The position numbers and the translations under genes are program-made. From Nitrospira sp. (GTDB lineage: Bacteria; Nitrospirota; Nitrospiria; Nitrospirales; Nitrospiraceae), in NCBI GenBank assembly GCA_018242765.1, contig JAFEBH010000001.1, positions 117,371-181,370 on the forward strand: DNA of 64,000 nucleotides. The letters run 5' to 3'. The notes beneath the pieces are model-generated. The model worked only from the letters and a program-made list of their open reading frames with translations, was not told the DNA's origin and ran no database searches. This document shows, in pieces, positions 49,252-58,110 of this stretch (position 1 is its first letter; every line of letters starts with the position of its first letter).

Positions 49252-50514
49252 ATGAGCCACCAATCGGTCACAGGACCACCGCGCCAAGCAGCAGTCCTCT
49301 TCATTCTCATCACCGTGCTGCTCGACATGTTGTCGTTCGGCATCATCATTCCGGTGCTGCCGAAACTCGTCGAGGAGTTTTTCTCTGGTGATACCGCACG
49401 GGCAGCTGTCCTCTACGGGTTAATGGGAACGGCTTGGGCGTTCATGCAGTTCTTCTGTTCGCCGATCCAGGGTGCGCTGTCAGACCGATTTGGCCGGCGT
49501 CCGGTCGTTCTGCTGTCCAATCTGGGCTTGGGTCTCGACTACATCGTGATGGCGCTCGCACCGAACGTTGCCTGGCTCGTCGTAGGCCGCGTCATCTCCG
49601 GGATGGCCTCCTCCAGCTTCAGTACTGCAGGCGCGTATATCGCTGACGTCACACCGCCGGAGCAGCGAGCGGCGGCGTTCGGCAAGATCGGCATGGTCTT
49701 CGGGCTCGGTTTCATCTTCGGTCCCGCCTTAGGTGGCTGGCTTGGTGCAACCGATCCTCGCCTGCCATTCTGGGGTGCAGCGGCACTCAGTCTTCTGAAT
49801 GCCTGTTACGGATACTTTGTGCTCCCAGAATCCCTACACCCAGGAAAACGGATGCCGTTTTCCTGGGCGCGGGCCAACCCGGTCGGTTCGCTTGTGCTAC
49901 TCCGCTCGCACCATGAGCTCTTCGGTCTTGCGACCGTTGCGTTCTTTGGCTATCTGGCTCACGCGGTGTTGCCGAGTGTATCGGTGTTGTATATGGGCTA
50001 TCGCTATGGGTGGGGACCAGCCAGCGTCGGGTTGATGATGGCGGGCGTTGGCGTGGCGGCAATGATTGTGCAAGGTGGGCTGATCCGTCCGATCACCGCT
50101 CGGTTTGGTGAACGTACGACGCTCTTGTTTGGGTTAAGTTGTGGAGCGATCGGCTTCTCCGTCTATGGCATCGCACCAGAAGGCTGGATCTTCTGTCTTG
50201 GTATTCCCGTGATGGCCTTCTGGGGGCTCGCCGGTCCCGCCAATCAATCGCTGATGACGCGCCTTATCAGTAGTTCAGAGCAAGGCCAGCTGCAGGGGGC
50301 CATCGCTAGCATCAACGGCATGACCGGCATGATCGGCCCAACGCTCTTCACGCAGACCTTCGCTTTCTTCATCCGATCTGATTCCGGTCTCAGCTCTCAA
50401 TACTCAACCCTCAATACCTCTCTGGATCTTCCAGGTGCGCCATTCATCCTTGCCTCACTCATGCTCCTCAGCGCCGCCGTGATTGCTTGGCGGACGACGA
50501 AAACGGCGAGATAG
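49252..50514 (+). CDS. MFS transporter, TetA-like drug/H+ antiporter family
   Basis: The 420-residue protein has twelve predicted helices and the MFS loop motif GALSDRFGRRPVVLLSN (about residues 76-92). VISGMASSSFSTAGAYIADVTPPEQRAAAFG follows, as in TetA-type tetracycline exporters, and MfsA-like relatives share it. Substrate is unproven; many such chromosomal proteins are not resistance factors. Near the C-terminus a loop, SSQYSTLNTSL, is encoded by short direct repeats (see findings). The start at ATG 49252 is favoured over GTG 49249. Confidence 0.88.
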   Translation: MSHQSVTGPPRQAAVLFILITVLLDMLSFGIIIPVLPKLVEEFFSGDTARAAVLYGLMGTAWAFMQFFCSPIQGALSDRFGRRPVVLLSNLGLGLDYIVMALAPNVAWLVVGRVISGMASSSFSTAGAYIADVTPPEQRAAAFGKIGMVFGLGFIFGPALGGWLGATDPRLPFWGAAALSLLNACYGYFVLPESLHPGKRMPFSWARANPVGSLVLLRSHHELFGLATVAFFGYLAHAVLPSVSVLYMGYRYGWGPASVGLMMAGVGVAAMIVQGGLIRPITARFGERTTLLFGLSCGAIGFSVYGIAPEGWIFCLGIPVMAFWGLAGPANQSLMTRLISSSEQGQLQGAIASINGMTGMIGPTLFTQTFAFFIRSDSGLSSQYSTLNTSLDLPGAPFILASLMLLSAAVIAWRTTKTAR

Positions 50515-50829
50515 ATTAGTAGGCTATGGGGTACCGACATGAGGTGGACTGTAATGAGATGCCAATCTACCTTGTGTCGGGCCGTGCAGAGATGACACTG
50601 GGGGGTCTGGGGCATTCTTTAGGGGTGCAACGATGTATTATGCAAAAATCTGCCGAACTAGCATCCTGCATGATGAAGAATGGATTCTTATCCTTAAGAT
50701 TAAAAGGGGTCGGGAATATTGTAAAAGAACAAATCGCGTTACGTGCTGAGATAGCCTTGCCGCAGGCCACGTTTTCTGTTGGTTTAACACTCTTGCCGAA
50801 TGCGAGATGAATAAAGAGATCCGTTTTCG
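50515..50829. other. 315-bp gap after the MFS gene
   Basis: An open frame of 94 codons (50526-50810, plus strand) exists but has no family resemblance and only a weak ribosome site. I treat it as unsupported. Nothing else is recognised. Confidence 0.35.
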
Positions 50830-51222
50830 TTAGTAGCCTCCCGCTGCACCTTGCCATAGCATGTCGTACCCCAACTCTTTGGTCTCGGAACACATGGCTG
50901 CTAGTTTCGCGAACTTCTTCTTGAAGATGTCGTCCGCATGGGAGCGTTCGTGTGCGTCGAATGAGCGCCAATAGGTGACGATCACATAATGGTTGTCGGC
51001 GGTTCCGGATGCCGAGAGGGAACCCTCGGTTGACACGAAGCCGGAGAACTTGAACACTTGCCCGGCGATGAAACCGCCTTTCTCTCCTCCATAGGCTCCT
51101 TTGACCACAGCACAGAGTTCTCCGACGGCCATCTCCACGTCCTCAAAGGTGACGCCCGGCTTGAGCGTGACGGTGTTGAACAGCATTTTGGCTCCAAATG
51201 GAATTGTGATGGGTCCGAACAT
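50830..51222 (-). CDS. Small dimeric alpha/beta-barrel-like protein
   Basis: The 130-residue protein reads MFGPITIPFGAKMLFNTVTLKPGVTF and later VIVTYWRSFDAHERSHAD. This resembles antibiotic-biosynthesis-monooxygenase/stress-responsive dimeric alpha/beta barrels, a fold that binds small hydrophobic ligands or heme. Function not assigned. AGGAGGG lies 5-6 bases ahead of the ATG at 51222, which decides the start over 51255. It is convergent with the MFS gene and divergent from nothing obvious in the next 247 bases. Confidence 0.7.
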   Translation of the reverse strand: MFGPITIPFGAKMLFNTVTLKPGVTFEDVEMAVGELCAVVKGAYGGEKGGFIAGQVFKFSGFVSTEGSLSASGTADNHYVIVTYWRSFDAHERSHADDIFKKKFAKLAAMCSETKELGYDMLWQGAAGGY

Positions 51223-51469
51223 GGATGCCCTCCTGGTTACTCGTCCCTTTACCACTGTCGATTTCTTGGAGAAAAGCTATGATGGTTGACGTTGTTCAGC
51301 ATGGCTCGACGAGTCTTCTAGATGGTCTATTGTTTATGAGATCGCGTCAACTAAAAGCATTTGACTGTCGAATTGCGGACTATTCGTGCGCCGGCGCTGT
51401 GAAGACGACGCCTGAAGGAGAGGGGTTTGTTGGCATGGGGTTGGTGAGGGGATTGATGGGTGCTACTTT

Positions 51470-52792
51470 CTAGGAGAAAGAGAGGGCACCGGCAATGCAA
51501 CCAGTCAGCAACGTCGTCAAATAGGCGGTCCATAAAGCACGCAGTCCCAGGAGCGAAATATCTTTTGCCCGATGCGGCACCAATGCGGAGATGCCGCCGA
51601 CAAAGATGCCCATGCTCGCCACATGCACGAATCCGCAGAGCGCATAGGTCATGGTCGTGAGGGACCGTGGAGAGAACGGCGGCGGAGACATGGATTGCAC
51701 GGCGGCCAACTTGAAATAGGCTGCGACTTCCGTCTCAATGAACCGCGACCCCAGCAAGTCTGCGCCGATCTGCCATTCCTCAGGACGGAGACCGAGGAGA
51801 ACGGCGAACGGCCAGGTCAGCCAGGCGAGGACCCGTGTCATGGAGAGAGGTGCTCCACCGATCGCCGGAAGCTGTGCCAGTACCAAATCTACCAACGCTT
51901 CCAATCCAAGAAACACGATCAGTAACGCGGCAATGCCGGCAGCCATTTTCATTCCCTGTCCTGCGCCATCGATCAACGCGACGATGAAGTTGGATGGTGG
52001 TGGGCTCGTGTCACTGCCGGATTCAGGCGGTGCGTTTCGGTCGGTGGGTTCAAAGGGCACGCCGCCCAGTGTCGCGGGCTGTCCATCTTCGGGAAATGTA
52101 AGTTTGCTGATGAGCACCGCACAAGGAATCGAAATGATTGAGGCTGAAATCAAATGTCCGGCGATCTGAGGCACCGTATGCTGTAGAGCCGACACGTAGA
52201 TGCCCATGACGGTGCTTGCCACGGTTGCCATCATGCAGGTCAGTACTAAGAGCAGTTCCGACTGTGTCATGGCCGCGAGGTAGGGACGGACAATCAAGCT
52301 TGCCTCAATGCCGACAAAGATATTCGCGGCGCCGGAGAGGGCCTCGGCCCCCGATAACCCCATGGTTCGGTAAAAGAGCCGAGCAAACAAGCCCACGATC
52401 GCTTGCATGGCGCCTATGTAGTAGAGGCCCGCCATCAAGGCGGCAAAGAACACGACTGCCGGCAGTGCTTGCGCCGCCAAGATGAACCCGATCGAGACCG
52501 TTCCATCCTGCAACGTCTGGCCGGGACCAAGTGCGAGAGGCCCAAGAAGAAATACCGTACCCTTTTGCGACGCGGTGAGCACGGCGACCACCAGATCGTT
52601 GACCATGCTCCAGAGCCAGCGGGAGCCCGGAAACCAAAAGGACACGATACCAAGTCCCCAGGCCAATGCTGCGCTGCCCCCTATGGTTGTCCAGTTCAGC
52701 CGATTGCGCTTCCCTGTTACCCAGGCCAGCCATGCGATCGTGACGAAACCGATACTCGCAGTAAGGCGATAGAACAGTTCCTCCACCGTCAT
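51470..52792 (-). CDS. Concentrative nucleoside transporter (NupC/CNT family)
   Basis: The 440-residue inner-membrane protein imports nucleosides with protons or sodium. CNT features are present: QALPAVVFFAALMAGLYYIGAMQ, the GAANIFVGIEASLIVRPYLA block of the core, and TCMMATVASTVMGIY. The C-terminal transport helices carry FAVLLGLRPEEW, FIETEVAAYFKLA and YALCGFVHVASMGIFVGGI. A hydrophilic insert of about 35 residues (near 245-280) is larger than usual. AAGGAGGAT precedes the ATG at 52792, choosing it over 52849. Confidence 0.93.
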   Translation of the reverse strand: MTVEELFYRLTASIGFVTIAWLAWVTGKRNRLNWTTIGGSAALAWGLGIVSFWFPGSRWLWSMVNDLVVAVLTASQKGTVFLLGPLALGPGQTLQDGTVSIGFILAAQALPAVVFFAALMAGLYYIGAMQAIVGLFARLFYRTMGLSGAEALSGAANIFVGIEASLIVRPYLAAMTQSELLLVLTCMMATVASTVMGIYVSALQHTVPQIAGHLISASIISIPCAVLISKLTFPEDGQPATLGGVPFEPTDRNAPPESGSDTSPPPSNFIVALIDGAGQGMKMAAGIAALLIVFLGLEALVDLVLAQLPAIGGAPLSMTRVLAWLTWPFAVLLGLRPEEWQIGADLLGSRFIETEVAAYFKLAAVQSMSPPPFSPRSLTTMTYALCGFVHVASMGIFVGGISALVPHRAKDISLLGLRALWTAYLTTLLTGCIAGALSFS

Positions 52793-53242
52793 ATCCTCCT
52801 TCCGATGAAAGCCCGGCGGGAGGCTACGCGGAGAGCTGGTTGCCGTCAAGGGAAAATATGGTGTGCACTCATAACAGGGCGATAACAGACAGAGGTTGGA
52901 CCTTTAACTGTTTACTCAATTCTATGAACGTGTGGTGAGGTTACGGGGCTCTTTCTGTTACCAGCTACCCGCTGACTCTTATTACAGCCTGTTGTGTTCC
53001 TGTGCCTTTGTCTGCTGACCCATCGTTCGCCAGAGCTATGAGTGCTGTCTGTTTGGCTGAGAGACTATCCGGACTTGCGCGACTAACCTTCCAGGCTTCT
53101 TCTGCTCTCCCATATGGGTGGGTAATCCCCCTACAGATGAAGGATTGGATCCCGTCACGGCGAGGGCAAAATGGAAACCGTGACGCACGGGCTTATGAAC
53201 CAACACCCTGTACAGATTCACTCGTACTGGAAGGAGAGGACA
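52793..53242. other. 450-bp gap with an 8-bp inverted repeat
   Basis: No supported gene. An inverted repeat CGTCACGG (53153-53160) and CCGTGACG (53178-53185) lies 58 bases before the next ATG. It has no T-tract, so it could be an operator or RNA hairpin for the following small lipoprotein gene. Confidence 0.4.
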
Positions 53243-53503
53243 ATGGGCATGTTCATTCATCCCCAAGTGGGTCATGTATTTCACCGTGGATATAAAGGGG
53301 TTCTCGCGCTCGGGGCTCTGCTGTGGTTGATGCTGCTACTGATTGGCTGCTCTGTCTCACGGAAAGAATACGTGGTGGATCATGCCCGCGGGAATGATGT
53401 GACTGCGAAGGGTTCGCACGAGCAGCCATGCCAGACCGAGGGGCGCTGCCGGGTACTCGCTGAACGTGACGGGGTTCGGTCATATTGGATGGTGTATCAA
53501 TGA
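53243..53503 (+). CDS. Small putative lipoprotein
   Basis: An 86-residue protein with a long hydrophobic segment ending LLLIGCSVS, a clear lipobox at about residue 35, followed by a short hydrophilic tail with two more cysteines (QPCQTEGRC). The AAGGAGAGG site 3 bases before the ATG at 53243 supports translation. Function unknown. The N-terminal 17 residues before the hydrophobic core are long for a signal peptide. Confidence 0.6.
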   Translation: MGMFIHPQVGHVFHRGYKGVLALGALLWLMLLLIGCSVSRKEYVVDHARGNDVTAKGSHEQPCQTEGRCRVLAERDGVRSYWMVYQ

Positions 53504-53900
53504 GGAGGGCGAGGGCTTGAGCGAGAGACGCATGGGGCTACGAGGGTGAGCGTTCGGTTGTATGATGGTTGCCTCGTCGTTCTGTGGAATGAAGAACTCT
53601 TCATGCTTCCCTCATACAGGCTTCATTTTGGAAGTGTATAAGGAACGCAAGTAACACAAGAAAAGGGGTGACACACCATGCTGTATTTTGTTGAAGCGTA
53701 CGCATTCGTCGCGATATTTGGGATGCTCTACGGAATGTTGCAGCTTGCCAGTCGGTAAGAGGCTCAATTCCCGAGAGGATAAGAATCTTGATGATTCACC
53801 AAGGTTTGGCGACATTCACCTTCTATCGTCTGGTGCGAGCCTCGTCAATTGCCATCAGAAAGGCCAGAATGGCTGGCTGGCGATCTGTAAAACTATCGCG
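53504..53900. other. 397-bp interval with one short ORF
   Basis: Apart from the 26-codon ORF at 53678-53758 no gene is seen. The segment from 53759 to 53900 holds no recognised structure. Confidence 0.4.
53678..53758 (+). CDS. Possible 26-residue membrane peptide
   Basis: An ATG at 53678 opens a frame reading MLYFVEAYAFVAIFGMLYGM and then LQLASR and a TAA. It would be a single hydrophobic helix with a basic end, typical of small membrane proteins. A GGGGTG element lies 8 bases upstream. It is too short to judge by codon use, and similar ORFs arise by chance, so confidence is low. Confidence 0.35.
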   Translation: MLYFVEAYAFVAIFGMLYGMLQLASR

Positions 53901-54275
53901 TTAAGACGCTGCGGTGAGAGGGAGCCGTGCATTGAGCTGTTTGTGGAGCAGCCATGTCAGTATGTGGCCTTTCGGGGTCAGGGCGAGAAGTACATGTCGA
54001 TCATCCTGTGACGAACGCTGTTTGTTGATCCAGCCCTTGTGATGTAAGCCACGGACGAGGTGACTCATTGTTGAGCCAACCACACCAAATACTTGGGCAC
54101 ACTGCTGAACAGAGCTGTCGGGATTTCGCTGGAGATAGAGCAAGGCACGGGCTTGAGCAGGGGTGACCCCAAGATCAGACAGTTCCTTTTGATACTCATT
54201 CAACCACTTTAGACTGATTCGCCACGTACCTGAGGTCGCAGACTGTGATTCTCGGAGCAGCCGTACAAGTCTCAT
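53901..54275 (-). CDS. MarR family transcriptional regulator
   Basis: A 124-residue winged-helix protein. The DNA-binding region reads GVTPAQARALLYLQRNP, SSVQQCAQVFGVVGSTMSHLVRGLHHKGWI and a wing with QDDRHVLLALTPKG. Flanking helices would form the dimer. Such regulators often respond to phenolic or oxidative signals and control a neighbouring gene. Here the next gene, a cation symporter, is divergent at 388 bases and is the obvious candidate target. The start may be shorter by a few residues. Confidence 0.85.
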   Translation of the reverse strand: MRLVRLLRESQSATSGTWRISLKWLNEYQKELSDLGVTPAQARALLYLQRNPDSSVQQCAQVFGVVGSTMSHLVRGLHHKGWINKQRSSQDDRHVLLALTPKGHILTWLLHKQLNARLPLTAAS

Positions 54276-54663
54276 AGCGGTATGCTGCCTCAGGATTTCA
54301 AACCTGACTACTGATTCTGCAATTCCTGCTGTTGTCAGTTGTATAACCTGGAACGGGTCATGTCTCGGCGGATGCTATGAGGTTGGGTTCTACCCCGTCT
54401 CCACGGACAGTTCCGTTGAAAACTTCCGCCTCTGGATCATGACACCCTCTGGCCCATTATGGACCTTCGATCAGGTGTCCGTAAAATCGGGGCAGAACCC
54501 GTTAGGGGCGTTTCAGCACATCCCATAACCTCGCCGTATCTTTTTCACTAGTCGCGACGCAGATCTGCTACGATCCTCCACCTCGACCTTCTAACATCTG
54601 AGTGTCTGGCGATCAGGTGTTGTTTTGTTCTGCGGAGATCCAACGGTATCAACGAAACAACTG
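54276..54663. other. 388-bp divergent region between marR-like and symporter genes
   Basis: No coding sequence is supported. It should contain both promoters and any MarR operator. I see a small inverted repeat TCAGG/CCTGA near 54292-54310 but no convincing consensus promoter. Confidence 0.35.
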
Positions 54664-55914
54664 ATGGACAACCAAACCTCCGAAAACCAGATGGCCACGC
54701 CACCAAGTGAGGGGCCGATCTGCGGGTGGGAGACGATCCCGCTCTATGGGCGCATCGTTATTGCCTTGGTTCTCGGTGTGATAGCAGGGCTGATGCTTGG
54801 CACTCAGGCCTCAGTCCTTGCTATTCCAGGGAAGCTGGTATTGCGTCTCCTCGGTGCGCTTGCGCCGGCGCTTATTCTTGCGGCAATTATTCACACGTTT
54901 ATGACGACGCAGCTCGGTGGACCACTTGCCGTGCGGCTGCCGCGATTGCTGTTCTTGAATACGTTGGTCGCGATCACGATAGGTCTTACCGTCGTCAATG
55001 TGATTCAGCCAGGGCAAGGCGCGGGACTCACACCACCACCTTCACATGAAGAGACCACGAAGACTGCCAATCCGCTCGCACTCTTTCTTGAAAACGTCCC
55101 CAAGAGTTTGCTGGGACCACTCGGCGACGACGGCAAGGTCATCGCCGTGATCTTCATTGCCGTGGCATTTGGCATGGCGCTCCGCAAGGAACGTGAGCGG
55201 CCAATTGGGACGGTGGGGCACCTTCTTGAATTATTTTTAGAATCCCTGATCACGATTCTGCATTGGATTATCGCGGTGGTGCCGCTTGCCGTCTTTGGCA
55301 TCGTCGCCAGTATCGTGGGGACGGAGGGTTTCGTACAGTTCAAAGCATTGGGGGTCTTTGTCGTAAGCGTACTGCTCGGTCTGACGATTCAGGCGGCCTA
55401 TTACCTCGTCCGTGTCCGATTCGGTTCGTGGGTGTCTCCTGGACAACTGCTGCGGGGTGGGCGAGATGCCTTGGTCATGGCGTTTTCCACGGCCAGCTCA
55501 ACGGCCACGATGCCGGTGACCTATGCTGCCCTGAAAGATCGTGTGGGGTTGCGCGAGCAATCCGCCAGTATGGGAGCGTTGGTCGGTGCGAACTTCAACA
55601 ATGATGGGACGGCACTCTACGAAGCGATGGCGGCACTCTTCGTCGCCCAAATGATTGGGATGGACCTGAGTCTTCAGCAGCAACTGATGGTGGTGCTGAC
55701 GAGCATTATTGCGTCAGTGGGGGCTGCTGGGATTCCTGAAGCGGGTCTTGTGACGATGACCATGGTCTTTACGGCCGTTGGGTTACCTGTGCAGTACATT
55801 CCTATTCTCTTAACCGTTGATTGGTTTCTTGATCGCTGCCGCACGGCGATCAATGTGATGGGCGATATGAACGTCAGTTGTCTCTTGGATGGGAAACAGA
55901 GGAGGGAGACTTAG
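54664..55914 (+). CDS. Dicarboxylate/amino acid:cation symporter (DAACS)
   Basis: The 416-residue membrane protein belongs to the GltP/DctA family, importing acidic amino acids or C4-dicarboxylates with sodium or protons. Visible family parts are the serine-rich hairpin motif AFSTASSTATMPV, and a VDWFLDRCRTAINVMGD block with the substrate-binding aspartate and arginine. A motif at the NMDGT position reads NNDGT, so the conserved methionine is replaced. The first 25 residues before helix 1 are hydrophilic. The ATG at 54664 is chosen; a start at 54625 is possible. It is divergent from a MarR-like gene. Confidence 0.92.
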   Translation: MDNQTSENQMATPPSEGPICGWETIPLYGRIVIALVLGVIAGLMLGTQASVLAIPGKLVLRLLGALAPALILAAIIHTFMTTQLGGPLAVRLPRLLFLNTLVAITIGLTVVNVIQPGQGAGLTPPPSHEETTKTANPLALFLENVPKSLLGPLGDDGKVIAVIFIAVAFGMALRKERERPIGTVGHLLELFLESLITILHWIIAVVPLAVFGIVASIVGTEGFVQFKALGVFVVSVLLGLTIQAAYYLVRVRFGSWVSPGQLLRGGRDALVMAFSTASSTATMPVTYAALKDRVGLREQSASMGALVGANFNNDGTALYEAMAALFVAQMIGMDLSLQQQLMVVLTSIIASVGAAGIPEAGLVTMTMVFTAVGLPVQYIPILLTVDWFLDRCRTAINVMGDMNVSCLLDGKQRRET

Positions 55915-55956
55915 CAGAATTCGGAAATGCCAATGTCATGCTTTGTTTGATAGACC

Positions 55957-55986
55957 CGTCCTGAGTCAATCGAAGGGCTCAGGACG
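55957..55986. repeat. CGTCCTGAG...CTCAGGACG palindrome
   Basis: A perfect 9-bp inverted repeat (55957-55965 and 55978-55986) around TCAATCGAAGGG. The sequence matches the widespread CCTGAG-n-TCGAAGG-type palindrome of environmental bacteria. There is no T-tract, so it is a repeat more than a terminator, although it lies in the convergent space between the symporter and the DUF1269 gene. Confidence 0.6.
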
Positions 55987-56064
55987 AACAGGGGATTCAG
56001 CTAGTCGCCGATGATTTCGTTCGTGCAGCTTGTCCAAGAGCACGCGTATTTCTTGGCGATACCG

Positions 56065-56616
56065 CTAGGCTGTAGCTATCTTTTGTTTGTGCTGGTGTGT
56101 CAGAGTTGCCCGCAGTTTTTCTTCCTGTTCCTTGCTGAGTGAAGTCTTGAGGATCGTTCCTTCATATCGGGAGAAGCTCGTCAGCAGCTTGTCTTGGTCA
56201 GCGTTCCGGATCAACAGAAAAATCGCGGAAGTGCCTCTCTGGATCGTGCTACCCAAATCTTTGATGAACTGATCGGGAATCCCATAGTCGCTCAGGAGTC
56301 CAAACTCGCTGGCGCTCAACGAGACCGCTCCGCCACTCGCTCCTCCCGCAAGGCTTCCCAACAGGCCTGCGAGAGGGTTAAAGAACAACAAGCCTATCAA
56401 CCCTCCCCATAACATGCCCAGGGCGACACCATGAGACGTGGCGCCTCCGAACACATCGACACACTGTTTCAAGTGGACCTTGCCATCCATATCGCGAATG
56501 ACGATGACGGCGTCTTCCAGGTCGAAGATATATTTTGATTCCATGGCGCGCAATTCGTTGAGCACTCGATCGGCAGTGCTGGAGTCCTTAAACGCGATAC
56601 AAACCAGTTCACTCAT
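56065..56616 (-). CDS. DUF1269 family protein
   Basis: The 183-residue protein starts MSELVCIAFKDSSTADRVLNEL. It has a central glycine-rich hydrophobic stretch (GMLWGGLIGLLFFNPLAGLLGSLAGGASGG, about residues 66-95) of DUF1269 type. This is probably a membrane-associated stress protein of unknown function. The AAGGAG site upstream of the ATG at 56616 supports the start. It is convergent with the symporter and divergent from ccmA. Confidence 0.85.
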   Translation of the reverse strand: MSELVCIAFKDSSTADRVLNELRAMESKYIFDLEDAVIVIRDMDGKVHLKQCVDVFGGATSHGVALGMLWGGLIGLLFFNPLAGLLGSLAGGASGGAVSLSASEFGLLSDYGIPDQFIKDLGSTIQRGTSAIFLLIRNADQDKLLTSFSRYEGTILKTSLSKEQEEKLRATLTHQHKQKIATA

Positions 56617-56795
56617 GATTCTTCTCCTTCACGCGATATCCCACAGCATGATTCACCTGGCCGGATCCCTGATCTCGGGGGTACATGTCTTAGTTAACAG
56701 GAGGATCATGCTCAGGGCAAGACGGGTTTCTCGCCCCTTGTTTTTCGACGTCTCGTTCCCTTACCCTCAACGGTTCTTGAGTGAATCGATTGACT

Positions 56796-57416
56796 ATGTT
56801 GCAAGCTGTTGCCCTGAGTTGTCGTCGCGGCGAACGCCGATTGTTTTCGGACCTCAATATTACGGTTGAGTCGGGGACGCTATTGGCGGTCGTGGGGGAG
56901 AACGGCAGCGGAAAGACCAGCCTGCTCCGTATTTTCTCCAGCTTGTTGCCGCCAGAAGATGGTTCCGTACGATGGGAAGGGCAGGATATCCATCAACTCA
57001 AAGAACTCTATTCGGCCAAGCTGATGTATCTCGGGCACCTCAACGGGATCAAAGACGATCTCACGGCAGTCGAAAATCTAATGAGTTCTATGGCTCTCGC
57101 CGGGGAGCCCTGTTCGGAACGTGGAGCTAAGGAGGCGTTAGAGGCGATTGGGCTGAAGCGGCTGGTCCATCGGTTACCCTCCAAAGTGCTCTCACAAGGA
57201 CAAAAGCGTCGGGTGGCATTGGCCAGACTGTGGCTGTCGACGCGGCCATTATGGCTGTTAGATGAGCCATTTACGTCGCTTGATGCGGCGTCGACGAATG
57301 TGGTCACTCAGCGATTTCTTATGCATTTGCAGCGTGGCGGTCTGGTGGTCGTCGTGACACATCAGGAAATTGCCCTTCCCACGGAGCGGCTGCAGCAGCT
57401 GAGGCTGACTGGATGA
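56796..57416 (+). CDS. ccmA: Cytochrome c maturation ATPase CcmA
   Basis: CcmA is the ATPase of the CcmABCD complex that releases holo-CcmE. The 206-residue protein has Walker A GENGSGKTS (about residues 33-41), signature LSQGQKRRVALA, and Walker B LWLLDEPFTSLD. The ATG at 56796 gives the family MLQAVALSCRRGERRLF start; a GTG at 56781 is possible. It overlaps ccmB by 4 bases and opens the nine-gene ccm cluster. Confidence 0.97.
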   Translation: MLQAVALSCRRGERRLFSDLNITVESGTLLAVVGENGSGKTSLLRIFSSLLPPEDGSVRWEGQDIHQLKELYSAKLMYLGHLNGIKDDLTAVENLMSSMALAGEPCSERGAKEALEAIGLKRLVHRLPSKVLSQGQKRRVALARLWLSTRPLWLLDEPFTSLDAASTNVVTQRFLMHLQRGGLVVVVTHQEIALPTERLQQLRLTG

Positions 57417-58096
57417 GTCACTCCAGTATGTGGGACGCGATCAGTGGAATCATCCAGCGGGATCTGCTGCTGGCCATGCGACGGTGGTCAGACGCCGCGA
57501 TGTCGGTCTTTTTTCTGGTGATCGTCGTGAGTCTGTTCCCCTTGGGAGTAGGGCCTGAACCGGCTGTCTTACGGACCATTGCCCCGGGGGTGTTATGGGT
57601 GGCGGCTCTGTTGACCTGCTTACTCTCCCTAGGACGCGTGTTTACCCCGGATTATTTGGATGGTGTTCTTGAACAGATGGTTCTGGTTCCCCAGCCGCTG
57701 TCGCTTTTGGTGCTTGGAAAGGTCCTAGCCCATTGGGTGATCTCCGGGCTTCCCGTCGTTCTGCTTTCGCCGCTCCTCGGGCTCCAGTTTGGTTTGGATG
57801 GAGAGGCACTGGGGGTACTGGTTTTGTCGCTCTTGCTTGGGACGCCGACGTTGAGTATGATTGGTGCGATCGGCGCCGCGTTGGTCCTTGGCGTGCGGGG
57901 GAGTGGTCTACTGGTTGCCCTCCTGGTGCTTCCACTCTATGTTCCAGTCTTGATCTTCGGGGCCGGCGCCGTGACCAGCAGTATGGCTGGGATCGGCGGC
58001 GAAGCAAACTTGTCGCTGCTCGGAGCCTGTCTGGTGCTCTCGCTCTTTCTCGCGCCCTGGGCCACGGCAGCGGCGTTACGTATCGCGTTAGAGTAA
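57413..58096 (+). CDS. ccmB: Heme exporter permease CcmB
   Basis: CcmB is the membrane partner of CcmA. The 227-residue product has about six helices and the family features QRDLLLAMRRWSDA near the N-terminus, and LGRVFTPDYLDGVLEQM in the first loop. The ATG lies in the ccmA stop (ATGA). It is followed after 14 bases by ccmC. Confidence 0.95.
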   Translation: MSHSSMWDAISGIIQRDLLLAMRRWSDAAMSVFFLVIVVSLFPLGVGPEPAVLRTIAPGVLWVAALLTCLLSLGRVFTPDYLDGVLEQMVLVPQPLSLLVLGKVLAHWVISGLPVVLLSPLLGLQFGLDGEALGVLVLSLLLGTPTLSMIGAIGAALVLGVRGSGLLVALLVLPLYVPVLIFGAGAVTSSMAGIGGEANLSLLGACLVLSLFLAPWATAAALRIALE

Positions 58097-58110
58097 AAGG
58101 ATTTCAACTC

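Noticed and set aside
50526..50810. 94-codon ORF as a gene
   Set aside because: No recognisable features, weak ribosome site and no context support.
51225..51473. Plus-strand ORF near the CNT gene
   Set aside because: Overlaps the alpha/beta-barrel gene start and transporter end without family signal.
52216..52485. Arg/Pro-rich plus-strand ORF
   Set aside because: It is the antisense of the CNT transporter gene and reflects its codon bias.
57733..58110. Long N-terminal extension of CcmC in the open frame over ccmB
   Set aside because: This is out-of-frame ccmB sequence; the GTG at 58111 gives the normal CcmC N-terminus and length.
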